Positions 1 through 8,586 of a DNA stretch of 64,000 bases are shown in pieces. Both the position numbers and the translations under genes were made by a program. Each line of letters begins with the position of its first letter. Position 1 is the first letter of the stretch. A model generated the notes under the pieces. That model was not told where the DNA came from, made no database searches, and saw only the letters and a list, made by a program, of their open reading frames with translations. This DNA is from Panacagrimonas sp965216845 (GTDB lineage: Bacteria > Pseudomonadota > Gammaproteobacteria > Nevskiales > Nevskiaceae). The stretch covers positions 372,001 through 436,000 of the forward strand of contig OZ244200.1 of NCBI GenBank assembly GCA_965216845.1. The letters are read 5' to 3'.

Positions 1-1807
1 TGAGCGTGTTTTTCGGAACCTCATGAAAACGCTGATTGGTCAAATAAACCGGGCCGGTCATTTCCACGTCCGCCTTTAGCGTGTCGGCCAACTGCTCACT
101 GCGCTCACGCAAGGCGGCGATCAACGGAAGGCTTTGTTGGTAGTTGTCCGTTTTCAGATAACCGCGAACATACGCAGCGCGCCGATCCGTGCTGATCCAC
201 TCGTCCAGCAGCCCCGGGCGACCAGAGGCTTCGTACAGAAACAACAGTTGTTCGATGCCGTCGGCGGTTTTCAACGGCGCATCTGAATCAAGCGAGTCCG
301 CCATCATTTCGGCGATATCCACGTAGGACGCGGTCTTGCTGAACCCGCCCTGTGCCTGCATCCAGCGCTGCATATCAGAAAGCGCAGCAAGCGAATCCGG
401 ATGACTCAGGCTGCGCCCCTGCGGCACCCGAATCACCAAGTCCAAATCATGGGTGCCGGCAAAAGCCTTGTTGATCGCCTGGTTGGACACCACCATGTCA
501 GACTCCGCCGCAAACGCGGTCACCAGTTCCTCGTTGGCCTGCAAGCGGGTCAACCCGAACAGCGCCACGGCGAGCAACAGCAACCACATGAACGTGATAC
601 GTCCAAGGTTCGGCGCCAGTTTGGACACAAGAAACGCCGTCACCACGGCATGGCGAGCCACGGAGCTGCGCTGCTCAGTTCTGGGTTTGCCCTCGGGGGC
701 GAGGCGCACGTAAAGCACGGGCACGCCGATCAGCGTGATGATCAGCGCCGCCATCGAGCCCACCGCAGCATAAATGCCGTATTCACGCATCGGCAGCAAA
801 TCGTGCCCGACCGCCAAGCCAAAAAAGCCGGCCGCAGTGGTCAAGGTGGTCAGGCTCATGGGACGCAGCAGGTTTTTCAAGGCCAGCCCGGCGGCGGCGG
901 CGCTGGGCAGTCGCTGACGATAACGGTCGGCCCGGCCGACAAAATGAATGGTGTCCGCTACCGCAATACATAGCAGCACTGCGGGCAAGGAGCTGGTGAT
1001 GATGTAGACCGTGCCATCGGTCCAACCCATGACGCCCATCGCCACGCCGATACTGCCCAGCATGACCATGCCGCCAATCACTACCGCGGAAAAGCGTTGG
1101 AAATAAAGCGCCAGCAAAATCAGAATCAAAACCACGCCGACGCCGGTGAGCATTGTCGCGTCACGGTCCACGTGCTCGGCATAGTATCCGTCCACTGCCG
1201 CCCGCCCGGCCACGTGTAGCGTCAACCCCGAAGGAACCGAAAAATCGTCCGCCATTTGCTTGACCGCTTTGTACACTTGCCCGCCGTGCGCATTGCCGCG
1301 CACATCCGCCGCCATCAGCAACCCGCGACCATCGGCTGAGATCAGCAGACCGCTGATCCAGCTTTGCTGATGCAACTGCGCACGCAATGACTGTCCGGCG
1401 GCTTGAAAATCTGCATCCGCCGATAACAATGGCGAAACCTGCACTTCTTCACCAAAGCGGGAAACCACGGGCTGGCTGACCAGGCTGAAGATGCCTTCCG
1501 GGTCCACACCCGGCACCTCGGCGAGCTTCTGCTCGAACTGCACATACGAGGCCAGGGCTGCCGGCGACAACGCCTGCATCGGCAACTCGCCAACAAGGGC
1601 GATGACGATTGGATCCTCCAGACCGAACTGGGCGCGCGCGGCATCGTAAGCCGCCGGCGCATGACCGCCGATGGGCTCGAAGGCCGTCATTTCCGTGTCT
1701 TTGTGCAAAAAGACGGCGCCAGCGCCCAGGGTTGCCACCAGCGCAAACAACACCGCCATGGTTTTTGCGTGGCGCTCCGGCGCCAATATCTTCTGCAGCC
1801 AGCTCAT
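1..1807 (-). CDS. RND/MMPL-family exporter, C-terminus cut by window edge
   Basis: The minus-strand frame is open from ATG at 1807 to the window edge (602 codons), so the C-terminus is missing. The start follows a G-rich stretch ending GGTGA. The first residues form a membrane segment, followed by a large periplasmic domain of about 200 residues. A block of closely spaced hydrophobic helices then follows, containing the stretch AVADTIHFVGRADRYR, typical of hydrophobe/amphiphile RND permeases (COG1033 type). A second periplasmic loop begins after it. Such proteins use the proton gradient to move lipids or hydrophobic compounds out of the inner membrane. The substrate cannot be read from sequence. 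No MFP or OMP partner lies on the visible side. Confidence 0.85.
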   Translation of the reverse strand, partial: MSWLQKILAPERHAKTMAVLFALVATLGAGAVFLHKDTEMTAFEPIGGHAPAAYDAARAQFGLEDPIVIALVGELPMQALSPAALASYVQFEQKLAEVPGVDPEGIFSLVSQPVVSRFGEEVQVSPLLSADADFQAAGQSLRAQLHQQSWISGLLISADGRGLLMAADVRGNAHGGQVYKAVKQMADDFSVPSGLTLHVAGRAAVDGYYAEHVDRDATMLTGVGVVLILILLALYFQRFSAVVIGGMVMLGSIGVAMGVMGWTDGTVYIITSSLPAVLLCIAVADTIHFVGRADRYRQRLPSAAAAGLALKNLLRPMSLTTLTTAAGFFGLAVGHDLLPMREYGIYAAVGSMAALIITLIGVPVLYVRLAPEGKPRTEQRSSVARHAVVTAFLVSKLAPNLGRITFMWLLLLAVALFGLTRLQANEELVTAFAAESDMVVSNQAINKAFAGTHDLDLVIRVPQGRSLSHPDSLAALSDMQRWMQAQGGFSKTASYVDIAEMMADSLDSDAPLKTADGIEQLLFLYEASGRPGLLDEWISTDRRAAYVRGYLKTDNYQQSLPLIAALRERSEQLADTLKADVEMTGPVYLTNQRFHEVPKNTL

Positions 1808-2010
1808 GCTCACCCCCCCGGTGAAACCAATGGCGATCAAGCTGCCCACCGGGCACCGGGCAAACTGTGAGGCGGCTCACATTTTTCTCAGAATGCCGCA
1901 TCCAAGTGTGACCTGGCGCACGCCATGGCCCCTCAAATGCGGCTCGGGCGACGCGCACCGCCCCGCCAACGGCGGCGGCCGGGATTCATCCGCGCGTCAC
2001 CGGCGGTGGT

Positions 2011-2430
2011 TCAGGCCGAGCTGGGCAGGCTGTAGCTACCGACGGCGTGAGCAATCAATTTGGGATCCTCACCACAACGCAGCTCCACGTTCATCACCGC
2101 GATCTTGCGACCAAACTTGAGCAGCCGCACTTCGGTGATCACGTCTGCCGGCGCACCTCGGTTGACGAAGTGCAGATTGATATCCGAAGTCACGGCCATC
2201 ATTTGCGGCCCGGCATGGCCCAGTACCAGGGCATACATCGCGGTATCGGCCGCAGTGAACAGCGCCGGACCGGAGATTACATTGCCGGGACGCCGCATCC
2301 ATTTTTGAAACGGCAAGCGTGTCCGCACATAGCCTGGCTCGAGGGCTTCGATCACAAGCCATTGCCGTTCCGCCCCGAAGCCTTCCATGATCAGCCGCTG
2401 CACCTCGGCGGCACCCAGTTTCAAATCCAT
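2011..2430 (-). CDS. PaaI-type hotdog thioesterase
   Basis: This 139-residue protein has the size and pattern of a single hotdog-fold acyl-CoA thioesterase. The segment RRPGNVISGPALFTAADTAM fits the catalytic helix region of the PaaI/YigI group, and SDINLHFVNRG fits a following beta strand. Its start codon lies 10 bp inside the upstream TSUP gene, so the two are probably cotranscribed. The natural acyl-CoA substrate cannot be assigned. Confidence 0.8.
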   Translation of the reverse strand: MDLKLGAAEVQRLIMEGFGAERQWLVIEALEPGYVRTRLPFQKWMRRPGNVISGPALFTAADTAMYALVLGHAGPQMMAVTSDINLHFVNRGAPADVITEVRLLKFGRKIAVMNVELRCGEDPKLIAHAVGSYSLPSSA

Positions 2431-3161
2431 CCCAATCCCTCAAATCCGTCGAACCCCAGTTTGACCGAAAGCACAAACAGGATGGTTCTGAACAAAATGG
2501 CGAACAAGGCTTCGTTGATGTGACGATTGAGGCGCTTTCCGACCCCGGTCCCCGCGATCACCGCCGCGCACAGGCTGAGCAGCAGCGCTGCATCTTCCAA
2601 TACGCTGAATCCGGACAGACCGAGGATCAGCACGCGCAGCGCGTGACCCAGCACCTGGGTCAGGGCCAGGGTGGCGATGGTGGTTTGCCGTGACCAATCC
2701 GGCCGAAGAAACAAGCGCCCCACCACCAAGCCGGTCGCCCCCACGAACAAGCCAACCGCCCCGTTCAATATGCCGGCGACCGTGACGCTGACGCGCGCCG
2801 GCATCCACGGCCACGGCAAGCGCATGGGCAACAAGGACAAGAAAACCAGCGCGGCCAACAGCAGGCTCAGAAGGTGGGCGTCCAGCCGACCAAGCCAGGG
2901 CAGTAGCAGCAGCGTCGTCAGCAGCAACGCAACGCAAAACCAGAAAAGGCCACCCCAATAAACCGCGCTTCGATAGACCAGGGTGCGGCTCAGGTTGGAC
3001 ACCAGTTGCACCGCCGCGAACAGCGCCACCGCCTGGGTCGGCGGCAGGCCAACGGCGAACATCACGGCAATCAGAATGGTGCCGCCGCCAAGGCCGGCCG
3101 CCCCGGAAAGCGTTGCACTCAGGAATGCGGTCAGCAGCAGAATGATTTCGACAGACGACAA
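2421..3161 (-). CDS. TSUP (TauE/SafE) family membrane permease
   Basis: This 246-residue, almost wholly hydrophobic protein has about eight predicted membrane segments. The glycine-rich N-terminal motif SGAAGLGGGTILIAV is typical of the TSUP family, which exports sulfite, sulfoacetate or related anions. The start at 3161 is TTG with no clear ribosome binding site, so the true start could differ slightly. The 3' end overlaps the thioesterase gene by 10 bp. The gene is divergent from dapF. Confidence 0.8.
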   Translation of the reverse strand: MSSVEIILLLTAFLSATLSGAAGLGGGTILIAVMFAVGLPPTQAVALFAAVQLVSNLSRTLVYRSAVYWGGLFWFCVALLLTTLLLLPWLGRLDAHLLSLLLAALVFLSLLPMRLPWPWMPARVSVTVAGILNGAVGLFVGATGLVVGRLFLRPDWSRQTTIATLALTQVLGHALRVLILGLSGFSVLEDAALLLSLCAAVIAGTGVGKRLNRHINEALFAILFRTILFVLSVKLGFDGFEGLGWI

Positions 3162-3186
3162 AGATGCGTGGGCGCGCGCTTGGCAA

Positions 3187-3232
3187 AAGAGAGTTACAAT
3201 GAGCTAATGTGATAATAGTCAATACTATTGCA
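3187..3232. promoter_or_regulatory. Divergent promoter region with AT-rich palindrome
   Basis: Between the TSUP gene and dapF lies an AT-rich patch in otherwise GC-rich DNA. On the plus strand TGTGATAAT (3208-3216) resembles an extended -10 box. On the minus strand TTGACT is followed 18 bp later by TGTAAC. A perfect inverted repeat, AATAGT/ACTATT with a 4-bp loop (3214-3229), overlaps these boxes and could be an operator. The regulator is unknown. Confidence 0.45.
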
Positions 3233-3278
3233 CAAGCAATATCCCACCACGATAACGCGTGACCGTTCAGATTCAAGC

Positions 3279-4130
3279 ATGCGCATTCGCTTTACCAAGA
3301 TGCACGGTGCCGGCAACGATTTTGTTGTCATCGACGCCACCGGCGACGCCTTCGCCCCCAGCGCGGCGCTCTTGCGTCACCTGTCTGATCGACACTATGG
3401 CGTGGGGTGCGACCAAATCCTGGTGCTTGATCCACCAACCAGCGCGGAACTGGATTTCAACTACCGGATTTACAACGCCGACGGTTCCGAGTCCGGCCAA
3501 TGCGGCAACGGCGCGCGCTGTCTGGCTCGCTTCGTGCGGGAACATCAGCTGTCGGATCGGCAACGCTTGCGGGTGCGCACCCAAACCACCGACCTGTGGC
3601 TGGAACAGCTGGATGACGGGCAGGTTCGTGTCGATATGGGGGTGCCGGTATTCGACCCGGCACGCATCCCGCTGCAGGCGCCGCAGCGGATGCAGACCTA
3701 TTCGTTCGAAAGCACGCAAGGCCACGTTGAATTCGGCGCGGTGAGCATGGGCAACCCGCACGCCGTGATCCGGGTGGACGATGTTGAAAACGCCGAAGTG
3801 CAACGTTTTGGGCAAGCGTTCGCCAGCAGCCCGCTGTTTCCCGAAGGGGTGAACGTTGGATTCGCGGAATTTTTGTCCGAGAATGCACTGAAGCTGCGCG
3901 TTTTCGAGCGTGGTGTCGGGGAAACACTGGCTTGTGGCAGCGGGGTTTGCGCGGCGGTGGCGATCGGGCGTCAGTGGGGCCTGTTGAACCACGAGGTCAC
4001 GGTGCAGGCGCGCGGCGGACAACTTTGCGTTGAATGGGCCGGTGACGGCGAATCAATCCATTTGCGCGGGCCGGCGCAAACCGTGTTTACCGGCGAACTG
4101 GAATGGGAAGAAACCAAAGATGGGGGATGA
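3279..4130 (+). CDS. dapF: Diaminopimelate epimerase
   Basis: DapF converts LL-diaminopimelate to meso-diaminopimelate, the precursor of lysine and a peptidoglycan cross-linking residue. The start ATG at 3279 gives MRIRFTKMHGAGNDF, the family N-terminus; upstream in-frame residues do not resemble the family. The two catalytic cysteines are in NADGSESGQCGNGAR (Cys75) and TLACGSGVCA (Cys219). Length is 283 residues, near the usual 274. The gene is followed without a gap by a DUF484 gene and xerC, a conserved gammaproteobacterial cluster. Confidence 0.97.
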   Translation: MRIRFTKMHGAGNDFVVIDATGDAFAPSAALLRHLSDRHYGVGCDQILVLDPPTSAELDFNYRIYNADGSESGQCGNGARCLARFVREHQLSDRQRLRVRTQTTDLWLEQLDDGQVRVDMGVPVFDPARIPLQAPQRMQTYSFESTQGHVEFGAVSMGNPHAVIRVDDVENAEVQRFGQAFASSPLFPEGVNVGFAEFLSENALKLRVFERGVGETLACGSGVCAAVAIGRQWGLLNHEVTVQARGGQLCVEWAGDGESIHLRGPAQTVFTGELEWEETKDGG

Positions 4131-4131
4131 C

Positions 4132-4827
4132 ATGCAGGCCCAAGCTGTAGCGGCGCAGACCTTGGACGAGGACGCGGTGGAGGCATTTCTGCGCGAAAGG
4201 CCGGACTTTCTGGCGCGCCGGCCCGAGCTGCTGGAAAACATTGAGCTGCAGCATTCCAGCGGATCCGCGGTGTCACTGATCGAACGCCAGGTTGAAATCC
4301 TGCGAGGCCGCAGCCAGCGGCTGGAAGATCGGCTCAGTCAACTGCTGGATATTGCACGCGAGAACGAACGCCGGGCCAGCAATGTGCACCGACTGGCACG
4401 GGCACTGATTCGTGCGCCCACCATGGCCGCCATCACCCAAGGATTGCGCAGCCGCATGCGCGAAGATTTCGATATCGGATATGCCGCCGTCGGCATTGTT
4501 TCACCGCTGCTCAAACGCACCGACATCGATGGCCTGATCCGCATTGACCCGGACGGCCCGGTGATGCGCGCATTCGACAATTTCTTCCGCACCAAGCTGA
4601 TCGAATGCGGCCCCATCGGCGAAGGCCCGGCGCGCTTGTTGTTTCCCAAGTCCGAACAACTGCCCAAGTCCGCCGCCATCGTGCCGCTGGAGAAGGAAAG
4701 GAATCTGGGCATGTTGGCACTGGGATCGGACGATCCGCAACGCTTCCAGCCGCGTCAGGGGCGCCTGTTTCTGGAGATGACGGCAGAATTGGTCGCGGCG
4801 GCTTTGCGCGCCAAACTATTGGGCTGA
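4132..4827 (+). CDS. DUF484 family (GAF-like) protein
   Basis: The protein has an N-terminal helical part (VEAFLRERPDFL), a coiled-coil-like middle (IERQVEILRGRSQRLEDRL) and a GAF-like C-terminal domain. This is the layout of the DUF484 proteins encoded between dapF and xerC. Its function is not established. The chosen ATG at 4132 follows GGGGGA just after the dapF stop. An in-frame ATG at 4120, overlapping dapF, is an alternative that adds four residues. Confidence 0.85.
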   Translation: MQAQAVAAQTLDEDAVEAFLRERPDFLARRPELLENIELQHSSGSAVSLIERQVEILRGRSQRLEDRLSQLLDIARENERRASNVHRLARALIRAPTMAAITQGLRSRMREDFDIGYAAVGIVSPLLKRTDIDGLIRIDPDGPVMRAFDNFFRTKLIECGPIGEGPARLLFPKSEQLPKSAAIVPLEKERNLGMLALGSDDPQRFQPRQGRLFLEMTAELVAAALRAKLLG

Positions 4828-4828
4828 G

Positions 4829-5740
4829 ATGCCGTTCGATTCGCAGATCCGTCAGTATCTGGACCATCTGCGTTTCGAGCGCAGACTGTCACCGCTGACC
4901 GTCAAGGGCAGCGCCAGCGACCTGCAACGGTTCCAGCAATATTGCGTGCAAGTGCGCGTTGACACGCTGCAAGCGGTTGATGTCCATGTCAGCCGCGGTT
5001 TTTTGAACATGATGCGGCGCGATCAATTGCAGGCCGCCACGGTGGAGCGTCACCTGTCGAGCCTGCGGGGCTTTCTCGATTTTGCGGTGGAACGGGATTG
5101 GCTGAAACACAATCCGGCCAGGGAATTGCGTGCACCCAAGCGTCCCCAGCGACTACCGAAAACCTTGTCGCGAAAGCAGCTTGAAGGCCTGTTCGACACG
5201 CTGGCGGCGCAAACCGGCGCGGTGGCGCGGCGCGATCAGGCCATGCTGGAATTGTTCTACAGCGCCGGCTTGCGATTAGCCGAACTGCAACAGCTCGATG
5301 TTGACGATTTGACGCCTGATCTTTGCGAAGTCCGCGTCACCGGCAAGGGCAGCCGTCAACGCATCCTGCCGGTGGGGACTCCGGCGCGTACCGCGATCAG
5401 TGATTGGTTGCGGCAGCGCGCCGAAATCGCCGATGTCGAGGAAACGGCCCTGTTCGTCGGCGCAAGGGGCAAGCGCATAAGCCGCAGCAGCATCGCCGCG
5501 CGCATGCAGCGTTGGGCCTTGACCAGCGGCCTGGACAGCCGACTGCACCCACATCGCCTGCGGCATTGTTTTGCCACCCACCTGCTGGAAAACAGCGGTG
5601 ATCTACGCGGCGTGCAGGAGCTTCTGGGGCACGCCGAGCTTTCCACCACGCAGATCTACACCCATGTGGATTTTGCCCACTTGAACAAGGTGTACCAGGA
5701 TGCACACCCCAGAGCGCGTCGCGCGATGCAGAAACAATAG
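4829..5740 (+). CDS. xerC: Tyrosine recombinase XerC
   Basis: XerC with XerD resolves chromosome dimers at the dif site. The 303-residue protein has an N-terminal SAM-like core-binding domain and a C-terminal catalytic domain. Visible catalytic residues are Arg149 (SAGLRLAEL), Lys173, the HxxR motif at His242 and Arg245 (HPHRLRH), His268 (LGHAELS) and the nucleophile Tyr277 (TTQIYTH). It starts one base after the DUF484 stop codon. Genomic context and length fit XerC rather than a phage integrase. Confidence 0.95.
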   Translation: MPFDSQIRQYLDHLRFERRLSPLTVKGSASDLQRFQQYCVQVRVDTLQAVDVHVSRGFLNMMRRDQLQAATVERHLSSLRGFLDFAVERDWLKHNPARELRAPKRPQRLPKTLSRKQLEGLFDTLAAQTGAVARRDQAMLELFYSAGLRLAELQQLDVDDLTPDLCEVRVTGKGSRQRILPVGTPARTAISDWLRQRAEIADVEETALFVGARGKRISRSSIAARMQRWALTSGLDSRLHPHRLRHCFATHLLENSGDLRGVQELLGHAELSTTQIYTHVDFAHLNKVYQDAHPRARRAMQKQ

Positions 5741-5862
5741 CACCATCGGCTTTTGGCGCTGTGCGGATTTTGTGCGGTGCGCCATCTTGCTGCATACTTA
5801 AGATCGACTGTGTCGCAACTGAAAACTGGCACAGCGTTGACTACTTGACTGGGAGCGTATTG

Positions 5863-6063
5863 ATGAGAAACACCTTGATTGCCTTGAGCTTTGCCTCTGC
5901 TTTTTTGCTGGCCGCCTGCGGCCAGCAACAGGAAGCCGCACCGGCCGAAGAAGCTGCGGTCGAAGCCGTCGAAGCTGCGGTTGAAGCGGTTGAAGACACC
6001 GCCGCTGAAGTCGAAGAAGGCGCCGAAGCGGCCGCCGAGGAAGCTGAAGAAACTGCTGAGTAA
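5863..6063 (+). CDS. Small Ala/Glu-rich lipoprotein
   Basis: The 66-residue protein starts at ATG 5863, after GGGAGCG. A hydrophobic signal sequence ends in the lipobox LLAAC, so Cys18 is probably lipidated. The mature part is almost only Ala, Glu and Val in an AVEAVEA-like pattern and is very acidic. It may form a helix or coil on the membrane surface. No family or function is recognised. A strong rho-independent terminator follows directly. A similar Ala/Glu-rich segment occurs in AmtB, encoded just downstream on the other strand. Confidence 0.75.
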   Translation: MRNTLIALSFASAFLLAACGQQQEAAPAEEAAVEAVEAAVEAVEDTAAEVEEGAEAAAEEAEETAE

Positions 6064-6084
6064 TCTCAGCCGCCGCAAGGCTTC

Positions 6085-6112
6085 AAGGGCGCCCCATCGG
6101 GGCGCCTTTTTT
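6085..6112 (+). terminator. Rho-independent terminator after the lipoprotein gene
   Basis: GGCGCCCC and GGGGCGCC form a perfect 8-bp stem with a 3-base loop, followed by TTTTTT. Confidence 0.9.
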
Positions 6113-6137
6113 GTGCCCCAAAGAAAATTCCGCCCAT

Positions 6138-6170
6138 AAAAAAAGGCGAACCCCGAAACCGGGGCTCGCC
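6138..6170 (-). terminator. Rho-independent terminator of glnK-amtB
   Basis: On the minus strand GGCGAGCCCCG pairs with CGGGGTTCGCC (one G-T pair) and is followed by seven T residues. It lies about 40 bases after the amtB stop codon and faces the lipoprotein terminator. Confidence 0.9.
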
Positions 6171-6208
6171 ATAAGTACAGCAGTGTTGGGAATCAATCCC
6201 GTGTGCGC

Positions 6209-7678
6209 TTAGTCGGCGCGTCGGAATTCCGGATAGGCTTCCAGGCCGCACTCGGTGAGGTCGGTCCCGACGTGTTCGGCTTCCTCGTCCACGCGGATGC
6301 CGGCGATCAGCTTGATCACGGACCAAACCACCAGGCTGGCGACAAACACCCAGCCCAGAATGGTGACCAGGCCCAGCAGCTGCGCACCCAGAGTGGCGTC
6401 GGGATTGGTCAGCACCACCGCCAGCAGACCCCAGACGCCGACCACGCCGTGCACCGAGATGGCGCCGACCGGGTCGTCGATGCGCATCTTGTCCAGCGTG
6501 ATGATGGAGAACACCACCAGAACGCCGCCGACGCCGCCGATCATGGTCGCCATCATCGGCGACGGGGTCAGCGGCTCAGCCGTAATGGATACCAGGCCAG
6601 CCAGCGCGCCGTTCAGCGCCATGGTCAGATCGGCTTTCTTGAACAAGGCCATGGAGGTCAGCAACGCCAGAATCACACCGCCGCAAGCCGCCATATTGGT
6701 GTTCACGAACACCAGTGCAACGGCGTTGGCTTCGTCCACGTTGGAAACTTTCAGTTCGGAGCCACCGTTGAAGCCAAACCAGCCCATCCACAGAATGAAG
6801 GTGCCCAGGGTGGCCAACGGCAGGTTGGCGCCGGGAATCGGATTGATGCGACCGTCCGGGCCGTATTTGCCCTTACGTGAGCCCAGCAGCAACACACCCG
6901 CCAAGGCCGCTGTCGCACCGGTGAGATGCACCACACCGGAACCCGCGAAATCCAGGAAGCCGGCGGCATCCAGGAAGCCACCGCCCCACTTCCAGAAACC
7001 CTGGAGCGGATAGATGAACCCGGTCATCACAATGGCAAAGGCAAAGAATGACCACAGCTTCATGCGTTCGGCAACCGCGCCCGACACGATGGACATTGCG
7101 GTGGCGACAAACACAACCTGGAAGAAGAAGTCCGACAGGCCAGAATAGTAAGGCGCATCCTCAGCGCCACCCAACACCGCGGCCGCCGCGTTGTCATCCT
7201 TGCCCAGCAAACCGCCAAAGCCAGGGAAGTAGGGACTCATGGCCTCGCCCGGATACATGATCTGGTAACCCACCAGCATGTACATGACGCAGGAGATGGC
7301 GAACAGCCCGACGTTCTTGGTCAGAATCTCGGCCGTGTTCTTGGACCGCACCAGGCCCGCTTCGAGCATGGCAAAGCCGGCCGCCATCCACATGACGAAG
7401 GCACCCATCACCAGGAAGTAGAACGTGTCGAGCGCATAGGCAATGCTGGCATTGCTCATCAGGTCGACCTCAACGGCCGCCTCGGCCGGTGCCGCTTCGA
7501 CCACGGCCGCCGCCACCGCTTCGGCAGTTTCCTCGACCGCCGCTTCTTCAGCGGCGCCGGCAACACCCAAGGCCGCCTCGGCAGCGACGGCCTCTGGCGC
7601 GGCTTGCTCGGCCCATGCGGGCGCGCTCAGTCCCCAACTCATGGTCAGAAATATGACCAACCCCAATTTGCGAATCAT
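6209..7678 (-). CDS. amtB: Ammonium transporter AmtB
   Basis: AmtB conducts ammonium across the inner membrane as a trimer. The start ATG at 7678 follows AGGAG and gives a signal peptide (MIRKLGLVIFLTMSW...AWA). About 50 residues rich in Ala, Glu and Val follow before the conserved core starts near SNASIAYALDTFYFLVMGAFV. The core has the expected eleven membrane segments, with family stretches such as AGFAMLEAGLVRSKN and LTGATAALAG. Length is 489 residues, longer than E. coli AmtB (428) mainly because of the acidic N-terminal linker. It is cotranscribed with glnK, whose product blocks the channel when nitrogen is sufficient. Confidence 0.95.
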   Translation of the reverse strand: MIRKLGLVIFLTMSWGLSAPAWAEQAAPEAVAAEAALGVAGAAEEAAVEETAEAVAAAVVEAAPAEAAVEVDLMSNASIAYALDTFYFLVMGAFVMWMAAGFAMLEAGLVRSKNTAEILTKNVGLFAISCVMYMLVGYQIMYPGEAMSPYFPGFGGLLGKDDNAAAAVLGGAEDAPYYSGLSDFFFQVVFVATAMSIVSGAVAERMKLWSFFAFAIVMTGFIYPLQGFWKWGGGFLDAAGFLDFAGSGVVHLTGATAALAGVLLLGSRKGKYGPDGRINPIPGANLPLATLGTFILWMGWFGFNGGSELKVSNVDEANAVALVFVNTNMAACGGVILALLTSMALFKKADLTMALNGALAGLVSITAEPLTPSPMMATMIGGVGGVLVVFSIITLDKMRIDDPVGAISVHGVVGVWGLLAVVLTNPDATLGAQLLGLVTILGWVFVASLVVWSVIKLIAGIRVDEEAEHVGTDLTECGLEAYPEFRRAD

Positions 7679-7709
7679 CAAATCACTCCTCAGTTCGTGG
7701 ACGTTGCGC

Positions 7710-8048
7710 TTACAGCGCGTCCTTGCCGGTTTCGCCGGTACGAATACGGATGGCCTGATCCAGGTCAAGCACGAAAATCTTGCCGTCGCCGATCTTTCCG
7801 GTATGGGCCGACTTGCTGATCGCCTCCACCGCCTGATCGAACTTGTCGTCACCCACCGCCACTTCAATCTTCACCTTGGGCAGAAAGTCGACGACGTATT
7901 CAGCGCCACGATAAAGCTCGGTATGCCCTTTTTGGCGACCAAAACCCTTGACTTCCGTGACCGTGATACCGGCTACCCCCAGATCGGAGAGCGATTCACG
8001 CACCTCATCAAGCTTGAACGGCTTGATGATGGCAGTAATCAGTTTCAT
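7710..8048 (-). CDS. glnK: P-II nitrogen regulatory protein GlnK
   Basis: The 112-residue P-II protein begins MKLITAIIKPFKLDEVR. The T-loop contains YRGAEY with Tyr51, the residue uridylylated by GlnD. The B-loop glycine-rich segment KSAHTGKIGDGKIFV is present. It senses 2-oxoglutarate and ATP/ADP. Linkage to amtB, 31 bases downstream, supports a GlnK role over GlnB. Transcription probably starts at the sigma54 promoter upstream. Confidence 0.95.
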   Translation of the reverse strand: MKLITAIIKPFKLDEVRESLSDLGVAGITVTEVKGFGRQKGHTELYRGAEYVVDFLPKVKIEVAVGDDKFDQAVEAISKSAHTGKIGDGKIFVLDLDQAIRIRTGETGKDAL

Positions 8049-8132
8049 GAACTAACTCCTTGATTAAACTGCAACATGCAGATTTCTAATGCGCGATGCG
8101 ATGCATTTCCCAATCGCGGCACATGGGTCATC

Positions 8133-8148
8133 AGCACGGACCGTGCCA
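8133..8148 (-). promoter_or_regulatory. Sigma54 promoter of glnK-amtB
   Basis: On the minus strand TGGCAC, five bases, then GTGCT matches the sigma54 consensus TGGCAC-N5-TTGCT with one mismatch and the correct -24 GG / -12 GC spacing. Transcription would start near 8122, giving a 5' leader of about 75 bases before glnK. Confidence 0.75.
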
Positions 8149-8198
8149 ACTGCCATTGCCCGGCACTGCGTGAAAATCCGGCATTCAAGCGGAATCAT

Positions 8199-8215
8199 CG
8201 CACCAAATTGGTGCA
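8199..8215. promoter_or_regulatory. NtrC-type enhancer site
   Basis: CGCACC-AAATT-GGTGCA matches the NtrC consensus TGCACC-N5-GGTGCA at 11 of 12 defined positions. It lies about 85 bases upstream of the predicted start of glnK transcription, in the usual enhancer range for sigma54 promoters. Confidence 0.75.
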
Positions 8216-8586
8216 TCAGGATTACGCCTGTTATCTTTCCGCTATTTATATATTATTTTTGTTTTATTTATCACACTTTTGTGGCAAAGTTTGGCTCAGG
8301 CAGGTATTCGAATGAACCGTTCGAGTGCAAACTTCGACACCCGCCGATGGCGTTGTGCAACGCGCAAGGGATGCAGCGTATGCACATTCGACCTCGATCA
8401 AATCTGCCCGGGCAGGTCAAGTCACAGCTCTCAGCCAAGTTTCGTAATATTTTATAGGCAACTGTTTTGAATAAAAATAATTGTTGAACTTTTGTGAAGA
8501 CCAGCACACTCTCTTGACCATCGCCCCGTTGCACGCGCCGCTGCCGTATATTCCATGCCCAGACTTATCCACAGGGTGAATGCTGC
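8216..8586. other. Remaining glnK-priA spacer
   Basis: The 538-base spacer between glnK (8048) and priA (8587) holds the sigma54 promoter and NtrC site in its first part. The rest includes an AT-rich block (about 8225-8285) and another near 8450-8500. I see no convincing coding sequence and no confident priA promoter. Short open frames here lack ribosome binding sites and family resemblance. Confidence 0.5.

Noticed and set aside
8279..8534. Short frames in the glnK-priA spacer
   Set aside because: They overlap each other on both strands, lack start signals and show no recognisable domain.
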